This document shows positions 1 through 7,826 of a DNA stretch of 64,000 nucleotides, one piece after another. The notes below the pieces were generated by a model that searched no databases, was not told where the DNA came from, and saw only the letters and a list, made by a program, of their open reading frames with translations. This DNA is from Methylobacterium durans (GTDB lineage: Bacteria > Pseudomonadota > Alphaproteobacteria > Rhizobiales > Beijerinckiaceae): NCBI RefSeq assembly GCF_003173715.1, contig NZ_CP029550.1, forward strand, positions 5,007,501 to 5,071,500, in the 5' to 3' direction. The translations under genes and the position numbers were made by a program. How positions within the stretch are numbered: position 1 is the first letter of the stretch; each line of letters opens with the position of its first letter.

Positions 1-207
1 CCCACGTTCCGACCCGGAATGGGCAGCCAAAGGTGCGGTGACGGGCAGCGTCCCAGCGAGGAGGGCGCCTCCTACCGACGGCTCGCCGACGCGAGTGAAA
101 TGAGGTGCATAGGGAAGGGGCCTCGGCATCCGCATTCGGCAGGAAGCCGGAGGTTATCGTCCGATATACGCTTGTCCTTATGCAGCAATCGACATCCGAT
201 GGCGCGA

Positions 208-259
208 CACTCTACCGTTGTTCACGATGTCGAAATGGCCAGTAGTGCACGGTAGAGTG
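208..259. promoter_or_regulatory. 11-bp inverted repeat upstream of the XRE-like gene
   Basis: CACTCTACCGT at 208-218 is repeated exactly in inverse orientation at 249-259, with 30 bases between the arms. It ends 4 bases before the proposed TTG start of the HTH gene, where an autoregulatory operator would be expected. It has no T-tract, so it is not an obvious terminator. Operator function is inferred from position and symmetry only. Confidence 0.4.
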
Positions 260-263
260 GTCA

Positions 264-488
264 TTGCTGACAGGCGGCCAGATCACCACAGCCCGTAGGC
301 TTCTCTGGTGGAACCAGAGGAAACTCGCCAATGCGGCGAAGCTGCGCATCAGCGTCATCATGTGCGCAAACGCTTGTGCCGGAGGGTTAGACATCCCGAT
401 CAGGGGGTGCGATGCCATCGCTGACGCTCTGCAAGATGTCGGGACCACGTTCACGACCACATGGCCGGGAATGAAACGCCGCGATTGA
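264..488 (+). CDS. XRE-like helix-turn-helix protein (74 aa)
   Basis: A small putative DNA-binding protein. It follows the pattern of short alphaproteobacterial XRE proteins: an opening LTGGQITTARRLL, a 'WNQRKLANAAK' segment matching the usual W-S-Q-x-x-L-A-x-A-A first helix, and a tail like 'ADALQDVGTTF' resembling A-A-L-E-x-A-G-V-x-F. The start is TTG, because no ATG precedes the conserved opening. The recognition helix region is unusual (Cys and Met rich), so the protein may be drifting. An 11-bp inverted repeat ends 4 bases before the start. The product is probably a weak or autoregulatory repressor; no target is identifiable. Confidence 0.5.
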   Translation: MLTGGQITTARRLLWWNQRKLANAAKLRISVIMCANACAGGLDIPIRGCDAIADALQDVGTTFTTTWPGMKRRD

Positions 489-498
489 ATAGGGGGCA

Positions 499-729
499 TC
501 AAGTGCCCAGGCGCGAAACAGTTTCGAGCGACGAGAACTTCGGCTCGGTGATCAGGAGAGTGGCCCGAATCGCGCCCAATGTCCGCTCGTCCGCCCCGTC
601 CTGGATTGCCTCAGCCAGCAGCGCTGCGACCTGCAAGAACAAATCGGCATGGCTCGGGTGGCCCCGCTGGAGCTGCTCGCCGTCAAGTAATGTAATCAGG
701 CGCTCCATGATCGTACAGGCTGTGCTCAT
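499..729 (-). CDS. hypothetical protein (76 aa)
   Basis: I do not recognise this protein. It begins MSTACTIMERLITLLDG and is predicted mostly helical, with acidic and leucine-rich stretches, no signal peptide and no membrane segment. An internal Met at residue 8 is an alternative start. It converges on the XRE-like gene with 10 bases between them. Amino-acid composition is normal for a soluble protein, unlike the Arg-rich translations of the other frames here. No Shine-Dalgarno sequence is evident, so coding status is moderate. Confidence 0.45.
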   Translation of the reverse strand: MSTACTIMERLITLLDGEQLQRGHPSHADLFLQVAALLAEAIQDGADERTLGAIRATLLITEPKFSSLETVSRLGT

Positions 730-1030
730 TGACGTGTTCCTGGCAGTCGATGCTCGTATTGCTTGCCAGTTTCCTACCAGAGCAGCTGATGAAGAAAAGC
801 CTACACACTCGCGCTAGTACGAGCTGAGCCCGCGATGGTCATAGGTTCGGCAATAAAGACGGTATGCGATACGCTGAAATCATCGAGGTAGAACTGCCCC
901 ATCCTCGGCAACCTCGTCAGATCCGCGACCAACCTTGGCCGAGGACATAGGTCATCATGGGCCGACGGGCTCCATAATGCCCGGCGTGCGAGCGGTGCCG
1001 CGGTTCGGCTAAGGTTCGGTAGAGCAAGCC
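730..1030. other. intergenic region, no gene seen
   Basis: Open frames here give Arg/Pro-rich translations typical of non-coding frames in high-GC DNA. I see no RNA gene, repeat or clear promoter. Confidence 0.5.
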
Positions 1031-1279
1031 CTACTGGAACGGGCTCCTGGGTGCCCCGAGCATCGCCCGTAGGTCCATACCCGGCCGCTCCGCTTCCCGG
1101 CGCACCAGCGGAGCGCCACAGGCCGCCATCACCGCGCGCAAATCCTCGACGCACTGCTCGGCCTCGGCACGCGTCAGGAACCCGCAGCGCCAATGCACGG
1201 AGCCGGACGCAGAAACTGCCACGACCGCGAACCGCCCGTCCGGATGATTGACGATGCTGTAGGTCACGGGTCGCGCCAT
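1031..1279 (-). CDS. hypothetical protein (82 aa)
   Basis: Unrecognised small soluble protein. The start at 1279 (MARPVTYSIVNHP) is chosen over an upstream in-frame start because the extra N-terminal residues are low-complexity Cys/Arg/Ser sequence, and GGGGAA lies just before this ATG. The first half has alternating hydrophobic residues typical of beta strands. The second half is helical (EAEQCVEDLRAVMAAC). The overall plan, a short beta hairpin and a helix ending in 'AEQCVEDLRA', resembles the small protein at 3137-3343 ('RYRWVICDRDHVV...EEEARNEGRAALREAA'). They may be distant paralogues, but this is by eye only. Confidence 0.5.
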   Translation of the reverse strand: MARPVTYSIVNHPDGRFAVVAVSASGSVHWRCGFLTRAEAEQCVEDLRAVMAACGAPLVRREAERPGMDLRAMLGAPRSPFQ

Positions 1280-1401
1280 TTCCCCGATCGCGCTGGCCTG
1301 TAGAGAACGGCTGCAACGCGAGCAGCACAAGGAACGATCCCCCGAACGGCCTAGTTAGATGTTCACTGTACGATCAGGATGCTCGGCGTACGCCGTCGCG
1401 C

Positions 1402-2136
1402 ATGACGACGCAAAACGACAGCAGGTTGAACGACATGCTGATACCAAGCGGGCTCGGTGTGGATCAGACGGAGGTGCAGGGCGCACCAGCTTCGGCTCCT
1501 CTTGCTGCGGCCATCCTCGATCACCTCGGCTTCGAGTTGCAGGCGGCCTACGGTGCGCTGATGCAGGCTCAGCCGCCGCAGCGGCTGCTCGACCTAATCG
1601 CGCAGCTCGACAGCGCGCTCGCAGTGCAGGGCGGAAACGCGGAAGCCTTCCGCGACGGCCTTGTCGAGGCGCTTCCTGGCCTGCGGGCGTTCGCGATGTC
1701 GCTGATCCCGGATGCGACACGCGCCGACGACCTCGTGCAAGAGACGATGGTGCGGGCCTGGGCGGCGCAGGATCGCTTCATCCCGGGCTCGAACCTGAAG
1801 GCATGGCTCTGCACCATCCTGCGCAACCAGTTCTACAGCGAGTGCCGCAAGACCAAGCGCGAGGTCGAGGACGCGGACGGCGTCATGGCCGGCACCCTGA
1901 TCGCACCCGCCGCCCAGGAGCACGGCACGGACCTGCGCACGATCTGGACGCACATCGCCAAACTGTCGCCGTCCCAGCGCGAGGCGCTGCTACTCGTGGG
2001 CGCCCAGGGCCTGACCTACGAGGCGGCGGCCGAGGTGATCGGTTGCCAAGTTGGCACCGTGAAGAGCCGGGTGAGCCGGGCGCGCGCGGTCCTGACGAGC
2101 CTGCTCGGGATGCCCGCAACACGGGTCTCCGCTTAG
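1402..2136 (+). CDS. ECF-type RNA polymerase sigma factor, EcfG-like
   Basis: A sigma-70 family protein of the extracytoplasmic-function class, directing RNA polymerase to alternative promoters. Residues from about 90 carry region 2 (LRAFAMSLIPDATRADDLVQ, then ETMVRAWAAQDRFIPGSNLKAWL). Region 4 is near 190-235 (LSPSQREALLLVGAQGLTYEAAAEVI, then GTVKSRVSRAR). This is the EcfG/NepR-type architecture known from the alphaproteobacterial general stress response. An unusual 70-80 residue N-terminal extension precedes region 2, and the protein (244 aa) is longer than typical EcfG (~180). No nepR or phyR partner is adjacent, so this is probably an accessory paralogue. An alternative ATG at residue 12 (MLIPSG) is possible. 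Confidence 0.9.
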   Translation: MTTQNDSRLNDMLIPSGLGVDQTEVQGAPASAPLAAAILDHLGFELQAAYGALMQAQPPQRLLDLIAQLDSALAVQGGNAEAFRDGLVEALPGLRAFAMSLIPDATRADDLVQETMVRAWAAQDRFIPGSNLKAWLCTILRNQFYSECRKTKREVEDADGVMAGTLIAPAAQEHGTDLRTIWTHIAKLSPSQREALLLVGAQGLTYEAAAEVIGCQVGTVKSRVSRARAVLTSLLGMPATRVSA

Positions 2137-2222
2137 GCGCCGATTTTAGGCCTGCCTCTGACGCTCCCTGACGTTCAAACCTGACACGGGTAAGAGAGAG
2201 CCTGCACCGCGCTCTGGCTCGG

Positions 2223-2480
2223 CTATGCGGCGATGTCGAGTTGCTCGGAAGCTGGCGCCAGAGCAGGAGTGGGCAAACCACGCCGGTAAATCAATGACAC
2301 GGCGTGCCAGAACGCGGTCCCGTCCCCCTCTGAACGCTCAAGGCTTTCCTCGATCATGGCACGCGCCTGCTGCGCCAGAGCCTCAACCTCAGTCGGATCG
2401 ACCTCTAGAGCTGCCATCTTGCGCCTCGTGATGTTAATCCCGGTAACATCAACGTGCATTGCAGCATTCTGATCCGGCAT
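2223..2480 (-). CDS. hypothetical protein (85 aa)
   Basis: Unrecognised. It has a short N-terminal part, then an acidic helix (VDPTEVEALAQQARAMIEESLERSEGDG) and a C-terminal hydrophobic/aromatic segment (FWHAVSLIYRRGL). No signal peptide or transmembrane helix is seen. Internal Met residues at 8 and 22 are alternative starts. It converges on the sigma factor gene with about 86 bases between stops. The balanced composition and heptad-like helix make it a believable gene. Confidence 0.5.
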   Translation of the reverse strand: MPDQNAAMHVDVTGINITRRKMAALEVDPTEVEALAQQARAMIEESLERSEGDGTAFWHAVSLIYRRGLPTPALAPASEQLDIAA

Positions 2481-2893
2481 GGCGGGCTGGGCACCACCCC
2501 ATGATGCGCGCCGGCGGGAGCTGCGGTGCAGCTACTCCTGATCCGCCTCGTGCGCGTGCAGACACTTCACAGCGGTGCGGAGCTGGCCCCGCACGCCCCA
2601 GCCAGACGGCGGAGGGCAGGTACTCTCAAGTAATCTGGCAAGGGCATGAAGCTGTGGCTCATGCAAGCACAGGACGCGGACAGGTCGAGGCAGCCATGGG
2701 TTAGTAAGCATCATGTGGCGAAGCGCCTTTGGCGTGACGATGAGGGTGGCGATGCGGGCCATGGGAGACCAACCATCGGCGGCGCCTCACATGAGCCTCG
2801 TGAGCAGGCGATGCCCCTGAGAAGGGCTTGAAACGGTCCTGGGCCCTTGAGCGTTTCTGATGGTCGAGCACGAGACGGCAGCGGGAGCGTTTC
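2481..2893. other. intergenic region with one doubtful ORF
   Basis: The only frame with normal composition is 2532-2762 on the minus strand (76 codons, opening MARIATLIVTPKAL), with a leucine-rich middle (LHEPQLHALARLLES). It lacks a convincing ribosome-binding site and I do not recognise it. I see no RNA gene or terminator. Confidence 0.3.
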
Positions 2894-3130
2894 ATGTCCA
2901 GCTGGCGGTCCATGGATCGGGCCCCGCAGGACGGCCGGTGGATCGTCGCCATCAATCGGCACGTGCCTGACACGCGCGCCGTGATCCACTGGGATCCGAC
3001 GCGCTTCGGCGATGCCCGCCCTTGGCACATTGCCTCCTGCCGGCACATCTACCCCACCGACGCCTTCACCGACTGGCAGCCGTTTCCGGACTGCCCGCCC
3101 GCCGCTGAGGCCGACCCGTCAGCCACATAG
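2894..3130 (+). CDS. hypothetical protein (78 aa)
   Basis: Small cytosolic protein of unknown function. It opens MSSWRSMDRAPQDGRWIVA and later has HWDPTRFGDARPWH and WQPF. The 'W..M..AP.DGR.I...' start followed by a Trp-rich end is the layout of small phage-like DUF551-type proteins, but I cannot assign it. The ATG is preceded by GGGAG at a spacing of 6. It is the first of three small co-oriented genes (2894-3622). The next begins 6 bases after its stop, so they are probably co-transcribed. Confidence 0.6.
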   Translation: MSSWRSMDRAPQDGRWIVAINRHVPDTRAVIHWDPTRFGDARPWHIASCRHIYPTDAFTDWQPFPDCPPAAEADPSAT

Positions 3131-3136
3131 GAGACG

Positions 3137-3343
3137 ATGACGATGGCGGCGGACAATGCGGCTCCCCTCGTCCTGCAGGTGGAGCCCTGCGCGAACGATC
3201 CTGGCCGCTACCGCTGGGTCATCTGCGACCGCGATCACGTCGTTCGGCAGTCCTGCTACTCGCTGGCCAGCGAGGAAGAGGCACGAAATGAAGGACGGGC
3301 CGCTCTCCGGGAAGCAGCCGCCCTGTTGCGCGACAGCTCCTGA
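3137..3343 (+). CDS. hypothetical protein (68 aa)
   Basis: Second gene of a three-gene run, starting 6 bases after the previous stop and preceded by AGGAGACG. The product has beta-prone segments (LVLQVEPC, RYRWVICDRDHVVRQS) followed by a helix (SEEEARNEGRAALREAAALL). This is compact enough for a one-domain alpha/beta fold related to small 'DUF1508-like' or DUF6894-like proteins. No export signal is seen. Met 3 is an alternative start. Function unknown. Confidence 0.6.
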   Translation: MTMAADNAAPLVLQVEPCANDPGRYRWVICDRDHVVRQSCYSLASEEEARNEGRAALREAAALLRDSS

Positions 3344-3412
3344 AGCGTGGAGGCGACGGGATGCACGAAGATGACCCTCGCGCGGCTCGCATCACGAGGA
3401 GGTGATCACGTC

Positions 3413-3622
3413 ATGACTCCGATCAAAAGGTTGGCCCGTTTTCTCACCGATGAAGTCCATGGCGAGTTCCATATTACCCTTGAGGCAGAGGGTGCTGAGA
3501 CCTTCCAGGTCATCGCGACCGAACAGCAGATCGCGGGCCTGATCGAAAAACTTGATGACCTTCTCGGCGATGATGCCGACGAGGATGAGGTAACGGAGCA
3601 CAAGGAGATGGGCGACGAGTAG
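3413..3622 (+). CDS. hypothetical acidic protein (69 aa)
   Basis: Third gene of the run. The ATG at 3413 is chosen because it follows a strong GAGGAGGTGATC Shine-Dalgarno; the in-frame upstream start has none. Residues 1-50 alternate beta and helical segments (FHITLEAEGAETFQVIATEQ, then IAGLIEKLDDLLG). The tail is very acidic (DDADEDEVTEHKEMGDE), suggesting a soluble protein that may bind a basic partner. I do not recognise the family. Confidence 0.6.
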   Translation: MTPIKRLARFLTDEVHGEFHITLEAEGAETFQVIATEQQIAGLIEKLDDLLGDDADEDEVTEHKEMGDE

Positions 3623-3716
3623 CACTCGCGGCCCATCTCATTTCGCAGCGCACGGAAGGCCAGGCGGCGCTCCTTAATGCCCAGGCGGCAAACGTCCGGT
3701 TCCAAGCAGTCGCCTG

Positions 3717-3740
3717 GGATGGCCGGATGGCCGGATGGCC
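3717..3740. repeat. GGATGGCC tandem repeat, 3 copies
   Basis: Three exact copies of the 8-mer GGATGGCC lie at 3717-3724, 3725-3732 and 3733-3740, followed by GGAATGGGCG. The same GGCCGGAATGGGCG string also precedes the MITE-like element at 24851, so it may be a recurring intergenic motif. The rest of 3623-3927 holds nothing I can call. Confidence 0.6.
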
Positions 3741-3927
3741 GGAATGGGCGCACATCTGCCGGGCTGCGTCCGGCCCAGGTTGATCGGAACGGCTGCTCGT
3801 CGCAGGTCAATCGAACTCTACCCGTAACGGCCGTGGGGCCAAAACCTTGCGAGGTCGGGTGCCTTGTCTACCGAAGACAGGCGTTCGATGCTGCGCCGCA
3901 CCGGCCATAGTGCGATGGGGGCGAAGC

Positions 3928-5550
3928 ATGGAAACGATCGGACCTGATCTGCGCGTGATGCAGCGGGTACCCCTTGCAGCATCGCATGTCGCCGCGATCC
4001 AGGTCGCCGGAGCTGAGAGGCACTATCCGGCCGCGACTTTTCTCGCACGCGCCGGCGAGCCAGCCGACCGCTTCGTCTACGTCAAGGAAGGCGAGATCGA
4101 AGTGGTGAACCCGTTCACGGATGAGCGCCATCTTCCGTCCACTCTCGGTCCGACGCAGTTCATGGGAGAAATCTCGTTCCTGAACGGCGGCAATTGGTCG
4201 ATGCCCATGCGGGCGGTCAAAGACACCAGCGTGATCGAGGTGCCGCGCCCGGAGATGCTGCGGCTGATGTCCGAGATCCCCGAACTGTCGGACATCATCA
4301 TCACGGTCCTCGCGGCACGGCGGCGGCGACAGCTCGACACGCATGACGGCACGCTGGTGCTGATCGGCGAGGATGACGACCGGGCCGTTCGACGGATCGC
4401 GGAGTTCGCCAGCCGCAACCGCCTGCCCTACAGGTCCTATGCTTTGGGCAGCCAGGAGGCGGGGGCTGTCGCGACAAGCTGCTTGATTTCGTCCGACCGG
4501 CCGGCCGTGATCTTCGGCCGGGACATCGTCGTGACCGACCCGACGCCCGACAAGATCGCGCAGTTGCTCGGCCTGAACTACAGTCTCGTCGACGACGAGG
4601 CATTCGACGTGCTCATCGTCGGCGGCGGCCCCGCCGGCGTCGCGGCAGGCGTCTACGCCGGAGCGGAGGGGCTCCGCGCGTTGGTGGTGGAGGATGTCGC
4701 GATCGGCGGCCAAGCGGGCACGTCGAGCCGAATCGAGAACTACATGGGTTTTCCCACCGGAATTTCTGGTGCCGATCTCGTCTGGCGCGGCGAGGTCCAG
4801 GCGATGAAGTTCGGCACGCGGTTCGCGATGCCGCGGCGGGTCGTGAGGCTGGAGCGGCTCGCAGGAGGCGCGTTCTGCGCGACGTTCGATAACGACCAAC
4901 GCGTTTGTGGGCAGGCCGTCGTCGTCGCGACCGGTGTGCAGTACCGGCGCCTGCCGATCGAACGTCTCGAGGCGTTCGAGGGCGCGGGCGTCTATTATGC
5001 GGCGACGGAGATCGAGGCTCGCTACTGCAGGAATGCCGAAGCCATCGTCATCGGTGGCGGCAACTCGGCAGGGCAGGCGGCGATGTTTCTCAGCCGTTCT
5101 GCCAGGCACGTTCGCCTTCTGGTACGGGGCCAGTCGCTCACGACCTCGATGTCGAGCTACCTCTCAAGCCGTTTGGCGGCAGACCCGACGATCACGATCG
5201 AATACAGCGCCGAAGTCAGCGCTCTCCATGGTGAGGATGAACTCGATGCGGTGACGATCCGCAGCGTTGCTGATGGGACCACCCGCACGGTTTCGACCTG
5301 CGCGGTGTTCGTCATGGTAGGGGCCGCACCCAATACCGACTGGCTATCGGGCCTCGTCAAACTCGATGACCACGGTTTCGTACTGACCGGAGACGCGATC
5401 GGCGCAAGCTCGCCCTATGCCACGTCGCAGCCGGGAATCTTCGCGGTCGGCGACGTGCGCGCCAGTTCCGTCAAGCGTGGCGCATCGTCGGTGGGCGAGG
5501 GATCGGTCGTCATCTCGAAGGTGTGGGACCACGTCCAGAACCGCGAGTAA
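3928..5550 (+). CDS. cyclic nucleotide-binding domain / thioredoxin reductase-like FAD oxidoreductase fusion
   Basis: 540 aa. Residues ~25-150 form a cNMP-binding (CRP/CAP-type) fold (FLARAGEPADRFVYVKEGEI, FMGEISFLNGG). A linker ~160-220 (HDGTLVLIGEDDDRAVRRI) follows, then a class II pyridine nucleotide-disulphide oxidoreductase: FAD motif GGGPAGVAAG from residue 231, a second dinucleotide motif VIGGGNSAGQAA for NAD(P)H, and a C-terminal FAVGDVRA. Thioredoxin reductases carry a redox CxxC between these motifs; here the matching stretch reads VYYAATEIEARYC, so that pair is missing and classical thioredoxin reduction is unlikely. The start at 3928 follows GGGGGCGAAGC. It stands alone, probably a nucleotide-gated flavin reductase with an unknown acceptor. 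Confidence 0.9.
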   Translation: METIGPDLRVMQRVPLAASHVAAIQVAGAERHYPAATFLARAGEPADRFVYVKEGEIEVVNPFTDERHLPSTLGPTQFMGEISFLNGGNWSMPMRAVKDTSVIEVPRPEMLRLMSEIPELSDIIITVLAARRRRQLDTHDGTLVLIGEDDDRAVRRIAEFASRNRLPYRSYALGSQEAGAVATSCLISSDRPAVIFGRDIVVTDPTPDKIAQLLGLNYSLVDDEAFDVLIVGGGPAGVAAGVYAGAEGLRALVVEDVAIGGQAGTSSRIENYMGFPTGISGADLVWRGEVQAMKFGTRFAMPRRVVRLERLAGGAFCATFDNDQRVCGQAVVVATGVQYRRLPIERLEAFEGAGVYYAATEIEARYCRNAEAIVIGGGNSAGQAAMFLSRSARHVRLLVRGQSLTTSMSSYLSSRLAADPTITIEYSAEVSALHGEDELDAVTIRSVADGTTRTVSTCAVFVMVGAAPNTDWLSGLVKLDDHGFVLTGDAIGASSPYATSQPGIFAVGDVRASSVKRGASSVGEGSVVISKVWDHVQNRE

Positions 5551-5819
5551 GTCCGCAAGCGAGCTGCAGCTTGGCCGGCTCGAAGGGCACATGCCGCCGA
5601 GCGACCGATGCCGGGCAGGCCTGGAAGACCGATGGGCGCTGAGGGGTGCCGATCCGCCGGCCGTCCCTAGCGGAGAGCGGCCCGTCCGCTTCGGGGTCCC
5701 CGCCGCGCCCATGCTTTGGGGCGAAGGCGCGACTCAGCGGCCGCCGCAGGCCGAGATGGTCACGCAGCGACGTGCCCGCGTGCCATTCCTGGCACCGCGC
5801 CGATTGACGGCGCCCACCC

Positions 5820-5842
5820 CATGTAGCATCGTTAGTTACATG
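5820..5842. promoter_or_regulatory. perfect palindrome overlapping the Rrf2 start codon
   Basis: CATGTA-N11-TACATG: 6-bp perfect arms, with the right arm containing the ATG of the Rrf2 gene. Rrf2-family regulators commonly bind dyads of about this size in their own promoters. A repressor bound here would block transcription or initiation of the rrf2-methyltransferase pair. Function is inferred from symmetry and position. Confidence 0.5.
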
Positions 5843-6304
5843 AGACGGGATGGCAGGTTGTCGGGCGTCCTCCACGTCCTCCTCCACATGGCCGAGGCGG
5901 ACGGGCCGGTGACCTCCGAACGACTAGCCGGCGTGATGGGGACCAATCCCGTCGTGGTGCGTCGGACTATGGCGGGCCTCCGTGATCTGGGGCTCGTGGC
6001 CTCCGGGAAGGGGCACGGCGGTGGCTGGACCGTCGCCTGCGACCTCGACCGCGTGACCCTGCACGACATCTACGTCGCCCTGGGCTCGCCGGAGATCTTC
6101 GCCATGGGTCACCGGAGCGAGGAACCCGAATGCCTTGTCGAGCAGGCCGTCAACGCCTCGCTCGCGGCCGCCTTCCGGGATGCAGAGAGCCTGCTGCTCT
6201 CGCGGCTGCGCGACGTCACGCTGGGCCGTCTCAGTGCCGACTTCCACGCGCGATTGGCGAAGCGCGGACTATGCGGGCAGGAGGCCCCATCAGATGACGT
6301 CTAG
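5840..6304 (+). CDS. Rrf2 family transcriptional regulator
   Basis: 154 aa winged-helix regulator. The N-terminal HTH is recognisable (SGVLHVLLHMAEADGPVTSE, LAGVMGTNPVVVRRTMAGL), followed by the Rrf2 wing 'GLVASGKGHGGGW', a dimerisation helix and a tail. The three-cysteine Fe-S ligand set of IscR/NsrR is absent (only scattered Cys), so this is a cluster-free type such as the YwnA group. An earlier in-frame ATG lies far upstream, but the HTH begins immediately after 5840. The gene overlaps the downstream methyltransferase by 11 bases, a strong sign of translational coupling. The palindrome over the start suggests autoregulation. Confidence 0.85.
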   Translation: MRRDGRLSGVLHVLLHMAEADGPVTSERLAGVMGTNPVVVRRTMAGLRDLGLVASGKGHGGGWTVACDLDRVTLHDIYVALGSPEIFAMGHRSEEPECLVEQAVNASLAAAFRDAESLLLSRLRDVTLGRLSADFHARLAKRGLCGQEAPSDDV

Positions 6305-7001
6305 CGCGCAGCCGGAACCGATGGACTTCGTGGCGGCCTTCTCCGACCCGGAGGCCGCGGGACGCTATGCCGAGGGACCGCGTCGCTTCGTGCCGGGCTA
6401 TGAGGCACTCCACAGGATGACCGGCATCCTGCTCGCCGAGCATGCCCCGCCCGACGCGAAGGTCTTGGTGCTCGGGGCCGGGGGCGGTCTGGAACTACAA
6501 GCCCTGGCAGAGGCCCATCCTGGCTGGTCGTTCGTCGGCGTCGATCCGGCGAGGGAGATGCTCCGTCAGGCCGAACGAACGCTTGGACCGCTCATGGACC
6601 GGGTGACCCTCGTCGAAGGCTACATTGAGGACGCACCCCTCGGCCCCTTCGATGCGGCGACCTGCCTGCTGACGCTGCACTTCCTCGATGCGGCGGCACG
6701 GGAGGACACGGTCCGCGCCATCCATCGGCGCCTGAGGCCGGGCGCCCCGTTCGTGGCCGCGCACGGCAGTTTCCCGCAACGGGATGGGATCCGTTCGCGC
6801 TGGCTCGCGCGCTACGAGGCATTCGCGGTCGCATCGGGGGCCGACCCCGAGCAGGCGACGCGGGCTCGGGCGGCCGTGGAAGCCAATCTTCCCACGCTCG
6901 ATCCGCACCAGGATGAAGCCATCCTGCGGGGCGGCGGCTTCCGCGAGGTCGAGCCGTTCTTCGCTGCCTTCACCTGGCGGGCCTGGGTCGGTCGAGCGTA
7001 G
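6294..7001 (+). CDS. class I SAM-dependent methyltransferase
   Basis: 235 aa. The Rossmann SAM-binding signature VLVLGAGGGLELQAL (~residues 56-70) is followed by an acidic residue at the end of strand 2 (FVGVDPAREM), then GPFDAATCLLTLHFL as motif IV and GAPFVAAHGSF as the post-motif. The organisation matches small-molecule methyltransferases of the Methyltransf_12/25 group; the substrate cannot be read. It overlaps the rrf2 gene by 11 bases. Rrf2-methyltransferase pairs are common in Proteobacteria and often respond to toxic or electrophilic compounds. No Cys-rich arsenite methyltransferase pattern is seen. Confidence 0.85.
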   Translation: MTSSAQPEPMDFVAAFSDPEAAGRYAEGPRRFVPGYEALHRMTGILLAEHAPPDAKVLVLGAGGGLELQALAEAHPGWSFVGVDPAREMLRQAERTLGPLMDRVTLVEGYIEDAPLGPFDAATCLLTLHFLDAAAREDTVRAIHRRLRPGAPFVAAHGSFPQRDGIRSRWLARYEAFAVASGADPEQATRARAAVEANLPTLDPHQDEAILRGGGFREVEPFFAAFTWRAWVGRA

Positions 7002-7249
7002 GCGCCATCCCCGCTCGGCCGCTGACCAGCATATCCATCGCGTCATGCCAGTGGACGACTTGGCCGCAGGGAGCGGCTGCAAGGCAGCCCTGTGCTCGCG
7101 GGAGCGTCTCGACGGAGCACCGAGGATTAGCTTGGACGAACGTCCCGCAGCGTTGGCCGAGCGTGAGCAACAGTCTCCGAACCGCGGCCGCCATGGGGAC
7201 ACTACCGGCGCGGGCGCGGGCTCGCGCGAGAGAACAGGAAGGAGAGACG

Positions 7250-7612
7250 ATGAGCACGCAAGGCCGGGCGATCGCCGACCTTTGGGATCGGACCTTCAAC
7301 AAGGGCGACACAACCGGACTGGGCAATCTCTTCAGCGAGGACGGACAGGTGATCCCTGCGGGCGGCTCCCCGGTCCGGGGGCCTCAGGGCATCGCGGCCT
7401 TCTTTGCCGACCTGCAGGCCAAGGGCTTCAAGGACCACAAGATCACGGTGCAGGATGCCGTCGAGAAGGGCGATATCCTCGTCCTCACGGGCCGCTGGTC
7501 GCTGAGCGGACCCGGTGAGGGTGGTGCGACGCAGAGCTACGGCGGCAATTGGGTGAACGTCCTGGAGCGGCGGGGCGGAGGTTGGAGCACCGTGCTCCAC
7601 ACCTGGAACTGA
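7250..7612 (+). CDS. SnoaL/DUF4440-like (NTF2-fold) protein
   Basis: 120 aa. An N-terminal helix (RAIADLWDRTFNKGDTTGLG) is followed by the 'LFSEDGQVIPAGGSPVRG' segment and an edge of beta strands (GDILVLTGRWSLSG, NWVNVLERRGGGWSTVLHTWN), the usual layout of SnoaL-like polyketide-cyclase or DUF4440 proteins of the NTF2 fold. Such proteins bind small ligands or act as isomerases; no specific catalytic residue is evident. The ATG follows GGAAGGAGAGACG. It lies about 250 bases after the methyltransferase in the same direction and may be a separate unit. Confidence 0.75.
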   Translation: MSTQGRAIADLWDRTFNKGDTTGLGNLFSEDGQVIPAGGSPVRGPQGIAAFFADLQAKGFKDHKITVQDAVEKGDILVLTGRWSLSGPGEGGATQSYGGNWVNVLERRGGGWSTVLHTWN

Positions 7613-7790
7613 GGCACTCGCCTCCCGTCGCACCGGTCCCCATGGATCGGTCCGGCGTCCGATGGCGCTGAACGAGAGCCGACCCGGGCCGCCAAGCGAC
7701 CCGGGTCATGACCTAAGACGATGCCCGCTTCCCAGACATTGGCTGAGGCCGCTGTATGGCGGGAATGAGCGCAGTCCAGCTCAGCATGAT

Positions 7791-7820
7791 GGGCTCGCCG
7801 ATGACGCTGTCGACGAGCCC
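7791..7820. repeat. hairpin next to integrase 3' end, repeated at 59266
   Basis: GGGCTCGCCGA and TCGACGAGCCC form 11-bp arms with one mismatch around an 8-base loop. The element lies directly beyond the stop of the degenerate recombinase. A near-identical 30-base hairpin (59266-59295) sits beside a second, more decayed recombinase 3' end in the same orientation. It could be a terminator or part of an attachment site; there is no T-run on either side. Confidence 0.55.
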
Positions 7821-7826
7821 AAACCG

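Noticed and set aside
801..1328. 175-codon minus-strand open frame
   Set aside because: Arg/Pro/Gly-rich composition and no recognisable domain; overlaps a better gene at 1031-1279 in another frame.
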